This document shows positions 8,936 to 16,304 of a stretch of DNA of 28,487 nt, piece by piece (position 1 is the first letter of the stretch; every line of letters begins with the position of its first letter). A program made the position numbers and the translations under genes. The DNA lies in contig DHON01000074.1 in the NCBI GenBank assembly GCA_002409965.1, positions 3,689-32,175 on the forward strand. The letters are read 5' to 3'. Under the pieces are notes generated by a model. That model saw only the letters and a program-made list of their open reading frames with translations. It had not been told where the DNA came from and ran no database searches. Origin of the DNA: Firmicutes bacterium UBA5389 (GTDB lineage: Bacteria > Bacillota > DTU025).

Positions 8936-8959
8936 TCCCATAACGGGAGGGTATATGCT
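8929..8959 (+). promoter_or_regulatory. MerR-type promoter with 19-bp spacer and operator dyad
   Basis: A -35 box TTGACT (8929-8934) and a -10 box TATGCT (8954-8959) are separated by exactly 19 bp. The spacer holds the dyad CTCCC-ATAAC-GGGAG (8935-8949), extending imperfectly outward. The over-long spacer with a palindrome between the hexamers is diagnostic for MerR-family promoters, which are activated by untwisting the DNA. It lies about 55 bp upstream of the MerR gene, so autoregulation is expected. Confidence 0.85.
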
Positions 8960-9013
8960 CAGAATGCGATCGCGGTTACGTTGTTCCTACGAGGCGCCTG
9001 GGAGGAAGTCAGG

Positions 9014-9823
9014 ATGCTCAAGATCGGCGATTTCTCCAGACTCAGCCTGGTTTCTGTGAAGACCTTGCGCTACTACGATGAACTCGGGTTACTCAAACCT
9101 TCGCGCGTGCACGATTTCACGGGGTACCGCTACTACACTGCTGAACAGCTGCCCCGTCTCAACCGGATTCTTGCACTGAAGGACTTGGGCCTATCCCTGG
9201 AACAGATCGGAGTGCTTCTCAACAAGGAAGTGTCTAGCGAGGAACTCCGAGGTATGCTCCGACTCAAACAGGCCGAGGTCCAGGGCCGCATAGGCGAGGC
9301 CCGTGCGCAGCTTGCACGCGTCGAAGCCAGGCTGAGGCAGATCGAGAGGGAGGACGAGTTTCCCATGTATGAGGTAGCTCTGAAGAATCTGCCCGCTCAG
9401 AACGTGGCGGCAATAAGGAAGACTCTGCCCAATTACGGACAACTCAACACGCTCTTTGGCCAGCTCTTCGGGGCCATTTGGGGCAAGGTGAGGCTCACCG
9501 GCCCCACCGTGGCTATCTACCATGACCCAGAGTTCAGGGAGGAAGACGTGGATGTGGAGGCGGCGATTCCTATCGAAGGAATGCTACCGGATGGTGGGCC
9601 GGTTCAGTCCAGGGAATTGCCAGGCGGCCAGATGGCCTGTACTGTGCATCAGGGCCCATACGAAGGAATCGGCGAGGCGTACAACTCAGTGATGGCATGG
9701 CTGGAACCTAACGGCTACCGAGTGGCTGGCCCGGTCCGCGAGAACTACCTGCGTAGCCCGGGCGATACCGATGACCCGATGCAATTCGTGACGGAAATCC
9801 AGGTGCCCGTGACGAAGGCGTAG
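9014..9823 (+). CDS. MerR-family regulator with GyrI-like effector-binding domain (BmrR-like)
   Basis: The 269-residue protein has an N-terminal winged helix (IGDFSRLSLVSVKTLRYYDE, GLLKPSRVHDFTGYRYYTAE, residues 4-70), a long coiled-coil helix (about 75-120, rich in Arg/Glu/Leu) and a C-terminal GyrI-like small-molecule-binding domain (about 125-269, with MACTVHQGPYEGIGEAY as the typical H-x-G-P-Y-x-x-L/I motif). This architecture is that of multidrug-sensing activators such as BmrR, which bind cationic hydrophobic drugs; the ligand here is unknown. The ATG at 9014 follows GGAGGAAGTC. The typical 19-bp-spacer promoter just upstream suggests it activates its own gene. No efflux pump follows, which is unusual for such regulators; the downstream gene on the opposite strand is a broken hydrolase. 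Confidence 0.93.
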   Translation: MLKIGDFSRLSLVSVKTLRYYDELGLLKPSRVHDFTGYRYYTAEQLPRLNRILALKDLGLSLEQIGVLLNKEVSSEELRGMLRLKQAEVQGRIGEARAQLARVEARLRQIEREDEFPMYEVALKNLPAQNVAAIRKTLPNYGQLNTLFGQLFGAIWGKVRLTGPTVAIYHDPEFREEDVDVEAAIPIEGMLPDGGPVQSRELPGGQMACTVHQGPYEGIGEAYNSVMAWLEPNGYRVAGPVRENYLRSPGDTDDPMQFVTEIQVPVTKA

Positions 9824-9836
9824 GCGGAAGGCGTGA

Positions 9837-9868
9837 CCTGAGGGCGTGAGTGAGAACGCGCCCTCAGG
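9837..9868. terminator. Perfect 10-bp hairpin after the MerR gene
   Basis: CCTGAGGGCG (9837-9846) pairs with CGCCCTCAGG (9859-9868) across a 12-nt loop, 14 bp after the MerR stop codon. There is no T-run after it, so it is at best a weak or factor-assisted terminator, or an mRNA 3'-end stabiliser. Confidence 0.5.
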
Positions 9869-10187
9869 CATCCCGTGCTCGCCAAGCGGCATCTGACGGC
9901 ATGGGCATGTTCGAGGTCTTCGCGCCGGACGGGTCCGGCAGACGGGAAGATTCCGCCTATGTGCAGGTTCTCGCCGCGCAGAAGGAGTGTATCGGAGTGA
10001 TTACCTTGTTTGAGATCGAGCCGACGATGGACAGGCGCCTGCGATATTGCTGTGTCGCCCAGGGGCACCCTAGGCCGGATACGGCCGCCGCCATTAACGC
10101 CGCGAGCGCCGCAACGAGGTATGCTGCAATGCCCGCGCCTGGGTTCATCCATGCCGAAAGCCATCTGACCATATCGTCGCCCCCGCT
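9869..10187. other. Intergenic between convergent MerR gene and hydrolase remnant; no supported gene
   Basis: A plus-strand frame (MFEVFAPDGSGRREDSAYVQ and onwards) and a minus-strand hydrophobic frame (AGIAAYLVAALAALMAAAVS) are both open here, but I cannot support either as a gene: neither has a ribosome binding site or a recognisable family. The hydrophobic minus-strand stretch might be a relic of a membrane protein. Confidence 0.4.
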
Positions 10188-10983
10188 TCAGTCCATGACG
10201 AAACGCGCGGCGCGCGCCAGGCGCTCTGGAAAGTCCTCAGGGAAGGTATGCGGCATTCCCGCCACCACCTCCACGCGGCAGGGGACTCCGCCGCTGTCCA
10301 GAAAGCGCTGAAGATCCACTGCTCCGGCGAGGAAGTGGTCTCGATCGCCGGTGATAATGTACCCTTTCGCACCGCGCTCCGCCGCGAACTTGATTGAATC
10401 GCCGAATACCTCGGTATTGCGAACAGCGGGGACTACTGCGATGAACCCGCGCGTGGGCGCCGCCAGAGACATAGTGATCGCGAGTCTTCCCCCTTGCGAC
10501 GCGCCGGCAAGTACCACCCTGTCGGCGTCGAATCGATGCGAGGCGCGCAGGCTGGCCAGAGCTGTAGCGACTTCGGCCTCGCCGGCGGCCGGGTCGTCCC
10601 AGCAATACTCGTCCTTGGCACACATCTGCGACGACTGACAGCGTGGCCTGTGCCTGCGCCGCCCGCCAGCGCCGGTCGCTGTCGGCCAGAATCTCGGCCA
10701 TCTGCGGCAGAGTTCGGGCCGCCTCAAGATCCGGGTCCTGCGAGAGCATGGCCGGCGCCCACCACGCGCCATTGGCTAACCCTTGTGCCAGGGCGGACAC
10801 GGCTTCCTCGGGGCGACCCATCAAGCTGAGGATGCATGCCTTCCAGTAGGCAGTCTTGGTTGACCTGTCGGGGTAGAGCCGAGACGTCGACTCAGCCGCT
10901 TCGAGTGCTTCGGCGAGGTCGTGCGCCAAATACAGGTCGAACATCTGAGCCTGCAACTCTTCGAACGAAATGCGTTTGGCCAT
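10188..10983 (-). pseudogene. Alpha/beta hydrolase with N-terminal TPR-like domain, broken by internal deletion
   Basis: The 5' part (MAKRISFEELQAQMFDLYLA, a TPR-like helical repeat region through ALAQGLANGAWWAPAMLSQD) matches the N-terminal domain of a two-domain hydrolase family. At about 10638 the frame changes and sequence resumes at QSSQMCAKDEYCWDD. It then runs through the nucleophile elbow GASQGG, the acid in ITGDRDHF and the catalytic histidine in GMPHTFPEDF to a stop at 10188-10190. Family members carry about 55 residues between these blocks (first strands and oxyanion loop, L-x-x-L-H-G-x-G), which are absent. So this is a deletion plus frameshift, not a simple sequencing slip. The start at 10983 is preceded by TAAGGAGGTGATCC (10992-11005), a full complement of the 16S rRNA 3' tail, at a long spacing. 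Confidence 0.8.
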
Positions 10984-11126
10984 GGGATGTGGGATCACCT
11001 CCTTACGTCTTGGCTGCAACTAGGAATTCGGGTCGGGCAATGCAATTCCTGCTGCGAGGCCGTGGGCGCTAAGTAGTTGGTCCGACTTCTTGGCACACGA
11101 GCGGCCAAGACATGCGGTCTGAGGTC

Positions 11127-11156
11127 TTGACATCGATTCCTCTCTTGCCTTATGTT
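11127..11156 (+). promoter_or_regulatory. Candidate sigma-A promoter for the SDR operon
   Basis: TTGACA (11127-11132) is a perfect -35 box. TATGTT (11151-11156) is a fair -10 box at 18-bp spacing. It lies about 75 bp before the SDR start and faces it. Confidence 0.6.
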
Positions 11157-11233
11157 TGTACTAGGAAAAAGATGGTCATCGCAGGTGAACGTTGGGGGCT
11201 TTCGGCGTTCGCCGCGAAGGAAGGAGCTCTGTG

Positions 11234-12040
11234 ATGACTGGGTATTTCGAGGGTAAGGTAGCCGTGGTAACCGGCGCTGCGTCGGGCATAGGCTTGGGGT
11301 TGACCGAGCACTTGCTTACAAGAGGAGCCAGAGCCGTCTACATGGGCGATGTGCAGGCAGAGGGCCTTGCGAGGGAATCGGAGCGGCTGAATAATGAGTA
11401 TTCAGGAAGGGCCTTCCCCGTGCTTACCGATGTCACCAAGCTTGACCAAGTCGCGGAGCTGATTAGCGCCGCCAAAGCATTCGACGGGCATCTGGATTTT
11501 GTGTTCAACAACGCCGGCATGGGCATGACTCTTCCAACGGAGCAAATCACCTTTGACATCTGGAGATTCATCATCGACTTGAACGTGATGGGCGTGGTGC
11601 ATGGCACATACACCGCAATACCCATCATGCGAGAACAGGGGTTTGGCCACATCGTGAACGCCGCTTCTATGGCGGGGCTTGTTCCGATCCCCTATCAAGC
11701 TGTATATACCGCGAGCAAGGCCGCAGTGATCTCGATGACTGAATCCCTGCAGTACGAACTGAACGTCGAGGGCCTCCAATTCAGCGTATTCTGCCCAGGC
11801 AACGTCAGAACCCCGATTTTCGGTGATCTGACCCCTCCGCCCGATGCGATAAGCGTGGATGACGCCGCTGACTACATCCTTGACGAGGTCGAGAAGAAGT
11901 CTCTCATCATTGCGTTTCCGCAGACTACGCGAGACGCCTATGCGCTTTACAGAACTGATAGACAGGAATTCGATAGGCAGGTCGCCAAACTGGGCGCAGA
12001 GCGCCGCGAGAACTATCGCACAAAAGGGACCTACTTCTAG
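11234..12040 (+). CDS. Short-chain dehydrogenase/reductase (classical SDR)
   Basis: The 268-residue cytoplasmic oxidoreductase is of normal SDR length. The cofactor motif TGxxxGIG is at residues 13-20 (TGAASGIG), NNAG at 92-95, and the catalytic triad is Ser145 with Tyr158-x3-Lys162 (YTASK). An acidic residue at the end of the second strand (MGDVQAEG) favours NAD(H), by inference. The substrate is unknown. The ATG at 11234 is chosen because AAGGAG (11221-11226) lies seven bases upstream; the longer frame from 11192 lacks such a site. The next gene begins within 20 bases of the stop codon, so the two are probably co-transcribed from the promoter at 11127. Confidence 0.92.
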   Translation: MTGYFEGKVAVVTGAASGIGLGLTEHLLTRGARAVYMGDVQAEGLARESERLNNEYSGRAFPVLTDVTKLDQVAELISAAKAFDGHLDFVFNNAGMGMTLPTEQITFDIWRFIIDLNVMGVVHGTYTAIPIMREQGFGHIVNAASMAGLVPIPYQAVYTASKAAVISMTESLQYELNVEGLQFSVFCPGNVRTPIFGDLTPPPDAISVDDAADYILDEVEKKSLIIAFPQTTRDAYALYRTDRQEFDRQVAKLGAERRENYRTKGTYF

Positions 12041-12058
12041 GTGGAAAGGCGTATTCAC

Positions 12059-13261
12059 ATGACAAAGCATGGGCTACTAGACAAGGCGGACATCGCTCTT
12101 GACGTGGTGATCTTGCTGGTCGCTGGGATGATGATGCTGATCGCCGGAGTTTTGCTTTTCCCGATATCGAGGGGCATGATTCCCTACTACGAAAACGGAT
12201 TGTATGGCCTGCTTCTGTTCATCTTCGCGCTGCAAGCAGCCATGCTCGGGAAGACTCCCTTTGGAGATAGGGCTAGGTCGAGGCGTTTGCTTGTCGTCTG
12301 GACGGCGATTGCTTCAGTGGGGATCGTGACTTGTTTCGTCCCCGGCGCTTTCGCTCACGTTCCTCGTATCCTCCTGTTCGTCTGTTTTGGGCCTGGAGGT
12401 TTGGCGCTTCTTCTGCAGATGCTGTTCGCTGAAGATAAGCTTCGCTCCTGGGTAAGGCATGGCGGCATTCTCAGGCATCTTGCTCTCGCATGCGGGTCGG
12501 TCTATGTGTTGTCGATCTTGGTCGCCGTGCTTGTCTGGCGGCATTCTTCTTTGGCAACGCAAGCAGCAGCGATTGTGGTTCTGCCTTATGGGCTATCGAT
12601 CATATGCCTTGCGCTGGTTCTTCAGAAGGTCTACAGACGCTATCCCCAGGCGACAGAGTCTTTCGACAGAGACTCAAACCTTGCACCTGACAAGGTCATG
12701 ATGCTCATGACTGGCTTCTTCATGTTGATTCTCGGAGTTCTGTTAGTGCCGGTCAGCCTGGGCATCCTGCCGTTTTCAGCAAGCGCCCAGCTCGGGCTGC
12801 TGGTGATTATTCTCGCCATTCAGATGATCGCATTCGGGAATACTCCGATTGGCGCTTTCCCTCGCTCCTGGCTGCTTGTTCTGTTTGGTTCTGTGTTTGC
12901 TGCGCTTGGGATCATATCGTGTATTGTTCCGGGGGTCTTGGTGCCCTGCCTTACGCTTATCGTAGCTACTCTGAACATCCTGGGCGGCGTCATCGGCGTC
13001 AAGAAAGCGTGCGCCCCGTTGCTGAAGAAGTCGGAGCAGCCAGGCGAACCCCTCCCTAGAATCTTGGTGAGTCTGTGCCGAACTCAACTGACCATGAACG
13101 TTCTGTCGATACTATTCGGCGCATCGATGCTCATTTCCGGGTTCATCCCTGCATTGGCCATCGGTGTGATACTTGCCGCCAACGGATGCTTGCTCCTGTT
13201 CTTGCTGCGTATCCTCGTTATTCTGGAGCGCATGCAGCGCAATGCAGAAACCGCAGCATGA
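12059..13261 (+). CDS. Polytopic membrane protein with internal duplication
   Basis: The 400-residue protein is highly hydrophobic, with about ten predicted membrane segments. It consists of two homologous halves. The first begins DVVILLVAGMMMLIAGVLLF, with GKTPFGD and a later CFVPG. The second begins DKVMMLMTGFFMLILGVLLV, with GNTPIGA and a later CIVPG. Each half thus carries the pattern GVLL(F/V)P(I/V)S, G(K/N)TP(F/I)G and C(F/I)VPG in the same order and spacing, so the protein arose by duplication of a roughly five-helix unit. I know no named family. The ATG at 12059 follows AAAGGCG; a GTG at 12041 is an alternative. It sits directly after the SDR gene and likely shares its transcript. A transport or lipid-related role is possible but unsupported. 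Confidence 0.8.
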   Translation: MTKHGLLDKADIALDVVILLVAGMMMLIAGVLLFPISRGMIPYYENGLYGLLLFIFALQAAMLGKTPFGDRARSRRLLVVWTAIASVGIVTCFVPGAFAHVPRILLFVCFGPGGLALLLQMLFAEDKLRSWVRHGGILRHLALACGSVYVLSILVAVLVWRHSSLATQAAAIVVLPYGLSIICLALVLQKVYRRYPQATESFDRDSNLAPDKVMMLMTGFFMLILGVLLVPVSLGILPFSASAQLGLLVIILAIQMIAFGNTPIGAFPRSWLLVLFGSVFAALGIISCIVPGVLVPCLTLIVATLNILGGVIGVKKACAPLLKKSEQPGEPLPRILVSLCRTQLTMNVLSILFGASMLISGFIPALAIGVILAANGCLLLFLLRILVILERMQRNAETAA

Positions 13262-13410
13262 CCTCTGCTTATCTTGTTCGCAATCTTTTGAGAGCAACGG
13301 TTGCACAGCGTAATGAGATCGAATGAACCTGGTAGGAGTATAGCAATGCGTGCGGTGACAACGCCGGTAGTCAGGCCGGAAACCTGACTGCTGTGCGAGC
13401 TGAGATACTG
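13262..13410 (+). promoter_or_regulatory. Leader of the GNAT gene with a 7-bp perfect hairpin
   Basis: AGTCAGG (13369-13375) pairs perfectly with CCTGACT (13383-13389) around a 7-nt loop, ending about 20 bp before the acetyltransferase start. There is no T-run. It could be an mRNA leader structure or a protein-binding dyad. Confidence 0.35.
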
Positions 13411-13899
13411 ATGGAGATGAATGTGGGTGAGAGAGTGCACATCAGCAAGCTAGAAACACCGTCTGAGAAGAGAGAGGTGTCGAGGCGCATCCTTGCAGAC
13501 CTTGGAGAATGGTTCGGAATACCCGAGGCGATAGAATCCTACATAGACAAGAGCTCGTCATTGCCTTTCTGGGCAGCCTTCGACGGCGTTGCGTCGGTAG
13601 GATTCATTGCAGTCCTGAAGCATTTCGACAAGGCCGCTGAGATTTGCGTCATGGGGGTCATGGAGGCGTACCATCGCAATGGTATTGGGAGCCTCCTTCT
13701 GGGCGAGGCCGAGAAATGGTGCGCAGATCAGGGGATCGCTTTCCTTCAGGTCAAGACGCTGTCAGCTTCGCATCCCGATGCGCACTACGCGAAAACCAGA
13801 GAGTTCTACCGATCAGCCGGCTTCATCGAGCTAGAGGAATTCCCCGAGCTGTGGGGGTCTGCGAACCCGTGCCTGCTGATGATCAAGGAGATCTCATAG
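13411..13899 (+). CDS. GNAT-family N-acetyltransferase
   Basis: The 162-residue protein is a single-domain GNAT. The central strand region is VASVGFIAVL, followed by AAEICVMGVMEAYHRNGIGS with the acetyl-CoA pyrophosphate loop (R-N-G-I-G-S-L-L), then LQVKTLSASHPDAHYAKTR and EFYRSAGFIELEEF, the usual end of the fold. The pattern with PDAHYAKTREFYRSAGF is typical of a small-molecule acetyltransferase group common in Firmicutes; its substrate is not known to me. I place the start at the ATG at 13411 (the 13417 ATG is equally possible). The broken paralogue at 3686 begins at the codon matching 13417, so the longer GTG start at 13393 is less likely. It is followed 39 bp later by the Cys-rich protein gene. 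Confidence 0.88.
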   Translation: MEMNVGERVHISKLETPSEKREVSRRILADLGEWFGIPEAIESYIDKSSSLPFWAAFDGVASVGFIAVLKHFDKAAEICVMGVMEAYHRNGIGSLLLGEAEKWCADQGIAFLQVKTLSASHPDAHYAKTREFYRSAGFIELEEFPELWGSANPCLLMIKEIS

Positions 13900-13938
13900 C
13901 GCCTGGGGCAGCAGGCATGCCGGGCACAGGAGGTGCAA

Positions 13939-14562
13939 GTGTTGGGCAAGAAGGTACAGTGGGAAGGCCTTGTGTGTTCAGTCCAACCCAGAATCCGTCT
14001 CTTGCGCTCGTTCGACGAGCGTAGCCACTCGTATCTTGGTTACGTTCTGCGTGTGAATGGGTCAATAGCTGGTCAGGCTGGCGAGTTCCTGGTCGCCATC
14101 GGGAAGGCGGCTCAAGAGAAACATCAGTTTCGGGCTGGCGATCAGATCCAGGGTGCTTCGGAACCAGTGGCAGATTCGCGACTTGAGACAGCCTTCTACT
14201 ACAAATCATCGGGCTTGAAAGTGATTCAGCGCGGAGCGGAGTCCGCCAATGATTCGCCTCCGTACACTGGAATTGCGCCGCCGCTCGAGGTCTACCGGGA
14301 GCGCGGGCATCGACGGCTTCAGCCTGCTGCATACGGGAAGTCCTGCAGGCCATGTATCTGGGGCTGTCAGATGCCGGTAGAGATGATCATCGACCAGTGG
14401 AATCCCGACCGACGGAAATACCGGTCTGAGACGTTCTGCTACGGCCCCAAGTCATGCCGGTTCTACAAGGCCGGGCCCACCAGGAAGGTTCCTGGGCGCA
14501 AAGGCATGACTTGGGAGGAGGAGGATTGGGTGGACGAGGAGGCTACGGCGCATCGAGACTAG
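13939..14562 (+). CDS. Conserved Cys-rich protein of unknown function (207 aa)
   Basis: The protein starts at a GTG (13939) just after AGGAGG (13928-13933); a TTG at 13942 is also possible. The N-terminal ~90 residues (WEGLVCSVQPRIRLLRSFDE, YLGYVLRVNG, GDQIQGASEP) look like an OB-like beta domain. The C-terminal part has a cysteine cluster C-x2-C-x3-C (CRPCIWGC), then PVEMIIDQWNP, then FCYGPKSCRFYKAGPTRKVP and an acidic tail (WEEEDWVDEE). The five spaced cysteines probably bind a metal or Fe-S centre. I recall similar uncharacterised proteins across bacteria, so it is a real conserved family, but I cannot name a function. No membrane segments. It follows the GNAT gene on the same strand with a 39-bp gap. 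Confidence 0.8.
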   Translation: MLGKKVQWEGLVCSVQPRIRLLRSFDERSHSYLGYVLRVNGSIAGQAGEFLVAIGKAAQEKHQFRAGDQIQGASEPVADSRLETAFYYKSSGLKVIQRGAESANDSPPYTGIAPPLEVYRERGHRRLQPAAYGKSCRPCIWGCQMPVEMIIDQWNPDRRKYRSETFCYGPKSCRFYKAGPTRKVPGRKGMTWEEEDWVDEEATAHRD

Positions 14563-14564
14563 CC

Positions 14565-14771
14565 ATGAAACAAGCAACTCCAGCCGATGCGGCTGACGAA
14601 GCGGAGGATCACTCTAGTGAGCTGTGTCTTGGAGGTGATACGCGCGTGCCAATGTCCGGAGCATGCAGGCCGATGGTATCTGAACCTGAACGCGGGCGCG
14701 AAGAGACGTGCGCCGATGCAGGAATAACCTCTAGGGCGGGGAAAACACTCTCTGCGGGACCGCCTGTTTAG
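14565..14771 (+). CDS. Small hypothetical frame (68 aa), doubtful
   Basis: An open frame (MKQATPADAADEAEDHSSEL onwards) begins at 14565, two bases after the stop of the Cys-rich gene, and ends at 14771. It is Ala/Glu/Ser-rich with no recognisable domain, and its only ribosome-binding candidate lies inside the previous gene. It may be a coupled small gene or chance. Confidence 0.2.
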   Translation: MKQATPADAADEAEDHSSELCLGGDTRVPMSGACRPMVSEPERGREETCADAGITSRAGKTLSAGPPV

Positions 14772-14836
14772 CTGTGCGGGTGTGGGTTCAGTTCATCCGC
14801 AGCTTGTACGAGTTTGCTTCTCGGGGAGGTGTGACC

Positions 14837-15199
14837 GTGATTGACGATGGAATCCATGGGTGGAACGTATCCGAGATTCGAGACGCGGTGTTCCGGCAGT
14901 CGGAGGAGCGTGCCGAGTCTGTCAGGGCCGATGCGATGGAGAGAGCGCATCGCATCGCCGATCTTCTGAAGGCTCGCTATTCAGCCTCAGCGGTCACGCT
15001 GTAAGGCTCGCTCGCTGAGGGTTGCTTCCACGACAGGTCAGACATGGATATCCTGGTTGAGGGGTTCAACGGGCCGTATTGGGAGATGTACGTCGAGGCC
15101 GATGAGATTGCCGGTCCTTTCGACCTCAGTGTCGTATGTATCGAAGACGCGGAAGACACTCTGATTGAGTATGCGCGGGAAAGGGGGATCCGTCTTTGA
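14837..15199 (+). pseudogene. MNT-type nucleotidyltransferase with in-frame TAA in the active-site motif
   Basis: The GTG at 14837 lies behind GGGGAGG at good spacing. The frame encodes a helical lead (EIRDAVFRQSEERAESVRAD, IADLLKARYSASAVTL), then a TAA at 15002-15004. The same frame continues GSLAEGCFHDRSDMDILVEG, FNGPYWEMYVEADEIAGPFD and on to a natural stop at 15197-15199. In relatives the codon at the TAA is Tyr within LYGS; a single base change (TAC or TAT to TAA) explains it. The GSxxxG and DxD metal-binding motifs are thus all downstream of the stop, so the truncated product is inactive unless the stop is read through. MNT proteins usually pair with HEPN toxins, and the next frame is just that. 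Confidence 0.85.
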
Positions 15200-15365
15200 A
15201 ACCCGAGGATTACCTGGTAGTCCAGGCCCGAATAGCCAAGGAGCGAGAGAACCTTGGTCGCCTTCTAGACCAGATGTCGAGGCATTGCCTTTACCCTGAG
15301 CTACACACAGAGAGCATCGGCGGCTTCGGATTGTGCGATAATGAGGCACTGCGCATGATCGGCCC
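15196..15365 (+). pseudogene. HEPN (HepT-like) partner, truncated by an inverted-repeat element
   Basis: A TTG start at 15196 overlaps the preceding TGA (TTGA), typical translational coupling of MNT-HEPN pairs. The translation MKPEDYLVVQARIAKERENL, GRLLDQMSRHCLYPE, then GGFGLCDNEALRMIG resembles the first third of HEPN toxins of this arrangement. At 15366 it runs into a 257-bp inverted-repeat element, and the toxin's R-x4-6-H RNase motif is missing. No continuation was found past 15622. The HEPN assignment rests on gene order plus the weak N-terminal match. Confidence 0.6.
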
Positions 15366-15622
15366 ACGTTCCGCATGTAGATGTTCCCATTTCGGCATTT
15401 GGGCGATGCTCTGGGCATCCGAGTCGGATGGCAAAGCGGGCTTGCGCAGGGATAGGCCCATTGAAGCCATGCGTAGCAGGGGTCTATCTGGCCTGCCGGA
15501 GAACCCGACGGTCGGTAGCGAGTCCTCCTTGAGTGTAGCTGCGCTATTCCCGAAATCTCAGATCGCTTGCCTAGCTGCTCATTTCCGAAATGCCTGCGTT
15601 CCATATATTACATGCGGAACGT
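15366..15622. mobile_element. Small non-autonomous element (MITE-like) with 14-bp perfect inverted repeats
   Basis: ACGTTCCGCATGTA (15366-15379) is repeated exactly, inverted, as TACATGCGGAACGT (15609-15622). The ends enclose 229 bp without a credible gene. The left end abuts the HEPN reading frame and interrupts it. No clear target-site duplication is visible (CCC on the left, AAG on the right), and no second copy occurs in this window. It could be a MITE or a remnant of a deleted insertion sequence. Confidence 0.6.
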
Positions 15623-15663
15623 AAGCGGTAGCACAAGTGCTGGACAATTTCAATGAAAGAGAG

Positions 15664-15707
15664 TTGCAGTCCAAAATTCCATGCGATACAATGCTAACGA
15701 ACGTTAG
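15664..15707 (+). promoter_or_regulatory. TetR gene promoter and operator O1
   Basis: TTGCAG (15664-15669) and TACAAT (15687-15692) are spaced by 17 bp. The operator CTAACG-AA-CGTTAG (15694-15707) starts directly after the -10 box and would cover the transcription start. Bound regulator would block initiation, so the TetR gene is expected to repress itself. Confidence 0.85.
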
Positions 15708-15724
15708 GTAGAGGAGCGCTAGGT

Positions 15725-16285
15725 ATGTCAGATAAGGACATGAGGCAGAGGATCAAAGAGGTTGCAGTGGAGTATTTCAACAACAGTGGCTATCACGGAA
15801 CAACGATCCGTAACATAGCAAAAGACGTGGAGTGCTCTCTACCGATGATCTACTACTACTACAAGAGCAAAGAGGAACTGTTTGATGAGATCATCAGGAA
15901 AGACTACTTCGACCTTTTGAAGAGGCAGGCGGCGCTCTTGAGGCGGACAGACGGCATCATAGACTTCTACACGAAGTTCGTGTACGATCTGAACTTCTTG
16001 AGTGACTACGACAAGAGAGTATACCGGCTTGGGATCAAGGTGTATCTTTCGTTTGACGGTGATGAGGGACTGATGAAAATCATGGATGACTGGGAAAAGA
16101 CTATACTCCCACGGCATCATCAGATACTGAAACCATACCTGAAGAACGCGGGTAACGATATCGCGATTGTACGAACGTTAGTGCACCTATTGGAGACACT
16201 GATACAGAGTATCGTCGTCAAGAATAGGTTCCTGCCTGAAGCAGAAATCCGGGAAGAGATCTCGATCGTTCTTCGGGAAGGCTAG
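15725..16285 (+). CDS. TetR/AcrR-family transcriptional repressor
   Basis: The 186-residue protein has a classical TetR N-terminal DNA-binding domain (RQRIKEVAVEYFNNSGYHGT, TIRNIAKDVECSLPMIYYYY, KSKEELFDEII; residues ~6-60) with the helix-turn-helix centred on IAKDVECSLPMIYYYY. The rest is an all-helical ligand and dimerisation domain. The start at 15725 is supported by GAGGAG eight bases upstream. Near-identical palindromes flank the gene: at its own promoter and before the next gene (16305-16318), plus a one-sided version inside the coding region (16169-16181). The regulator therefore probably represses itself and the Cys-rich gene downstream. The inducer is unknown. Confidence 0.93.
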   Translation: MSDKDMRQRIKEVAVEYFNNSGYHGTTIRNIAKDVECSLPMIYYYYKSKEELFDEIIRKDYFDLLKRQAALLRRTDGIIDFYTKFVYDLNFLSDYDKRVYRLGIKVYLSFDGDEGLMKIMDDWEKTILPRHHQILKPYLKNAGNDIAIVRTLVHLLETLIQSIVVKNRFLPEAEIREEISIVLREG

Positions 16286-16304
16286 CGTTTTGTTTTCCCG
16301 GTGG

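Noticed and set aside
9837..9868. Classical rho-independent terminator after the MerR gene
   Set aside because: The stem is perfect but no T-run follows; kept only as a hairpin with moderate confidence.
10188..10983. Programmed frameshift in the alpha/beta hydrolase
   Set aside because: About 55 conserved residues are absent at the junction, so a deletion explains the frame change better than recoding.
10992..11005. GGATCACCTCCTTA looks like the 3' end of 16S rRNA
   Set aside because: Only the 14-base tail is present with no preceding 16S sequence; on the minus strand it is simply a very strong ribosome binding site.
15002..15004. TAA as a recoded sense codon in the nucleotidyltransferase
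   Set aside because: All intact genes here use TAA, TAG and TGA as normal stops, no recoding element is visible, and the HEPN partner is also broken.
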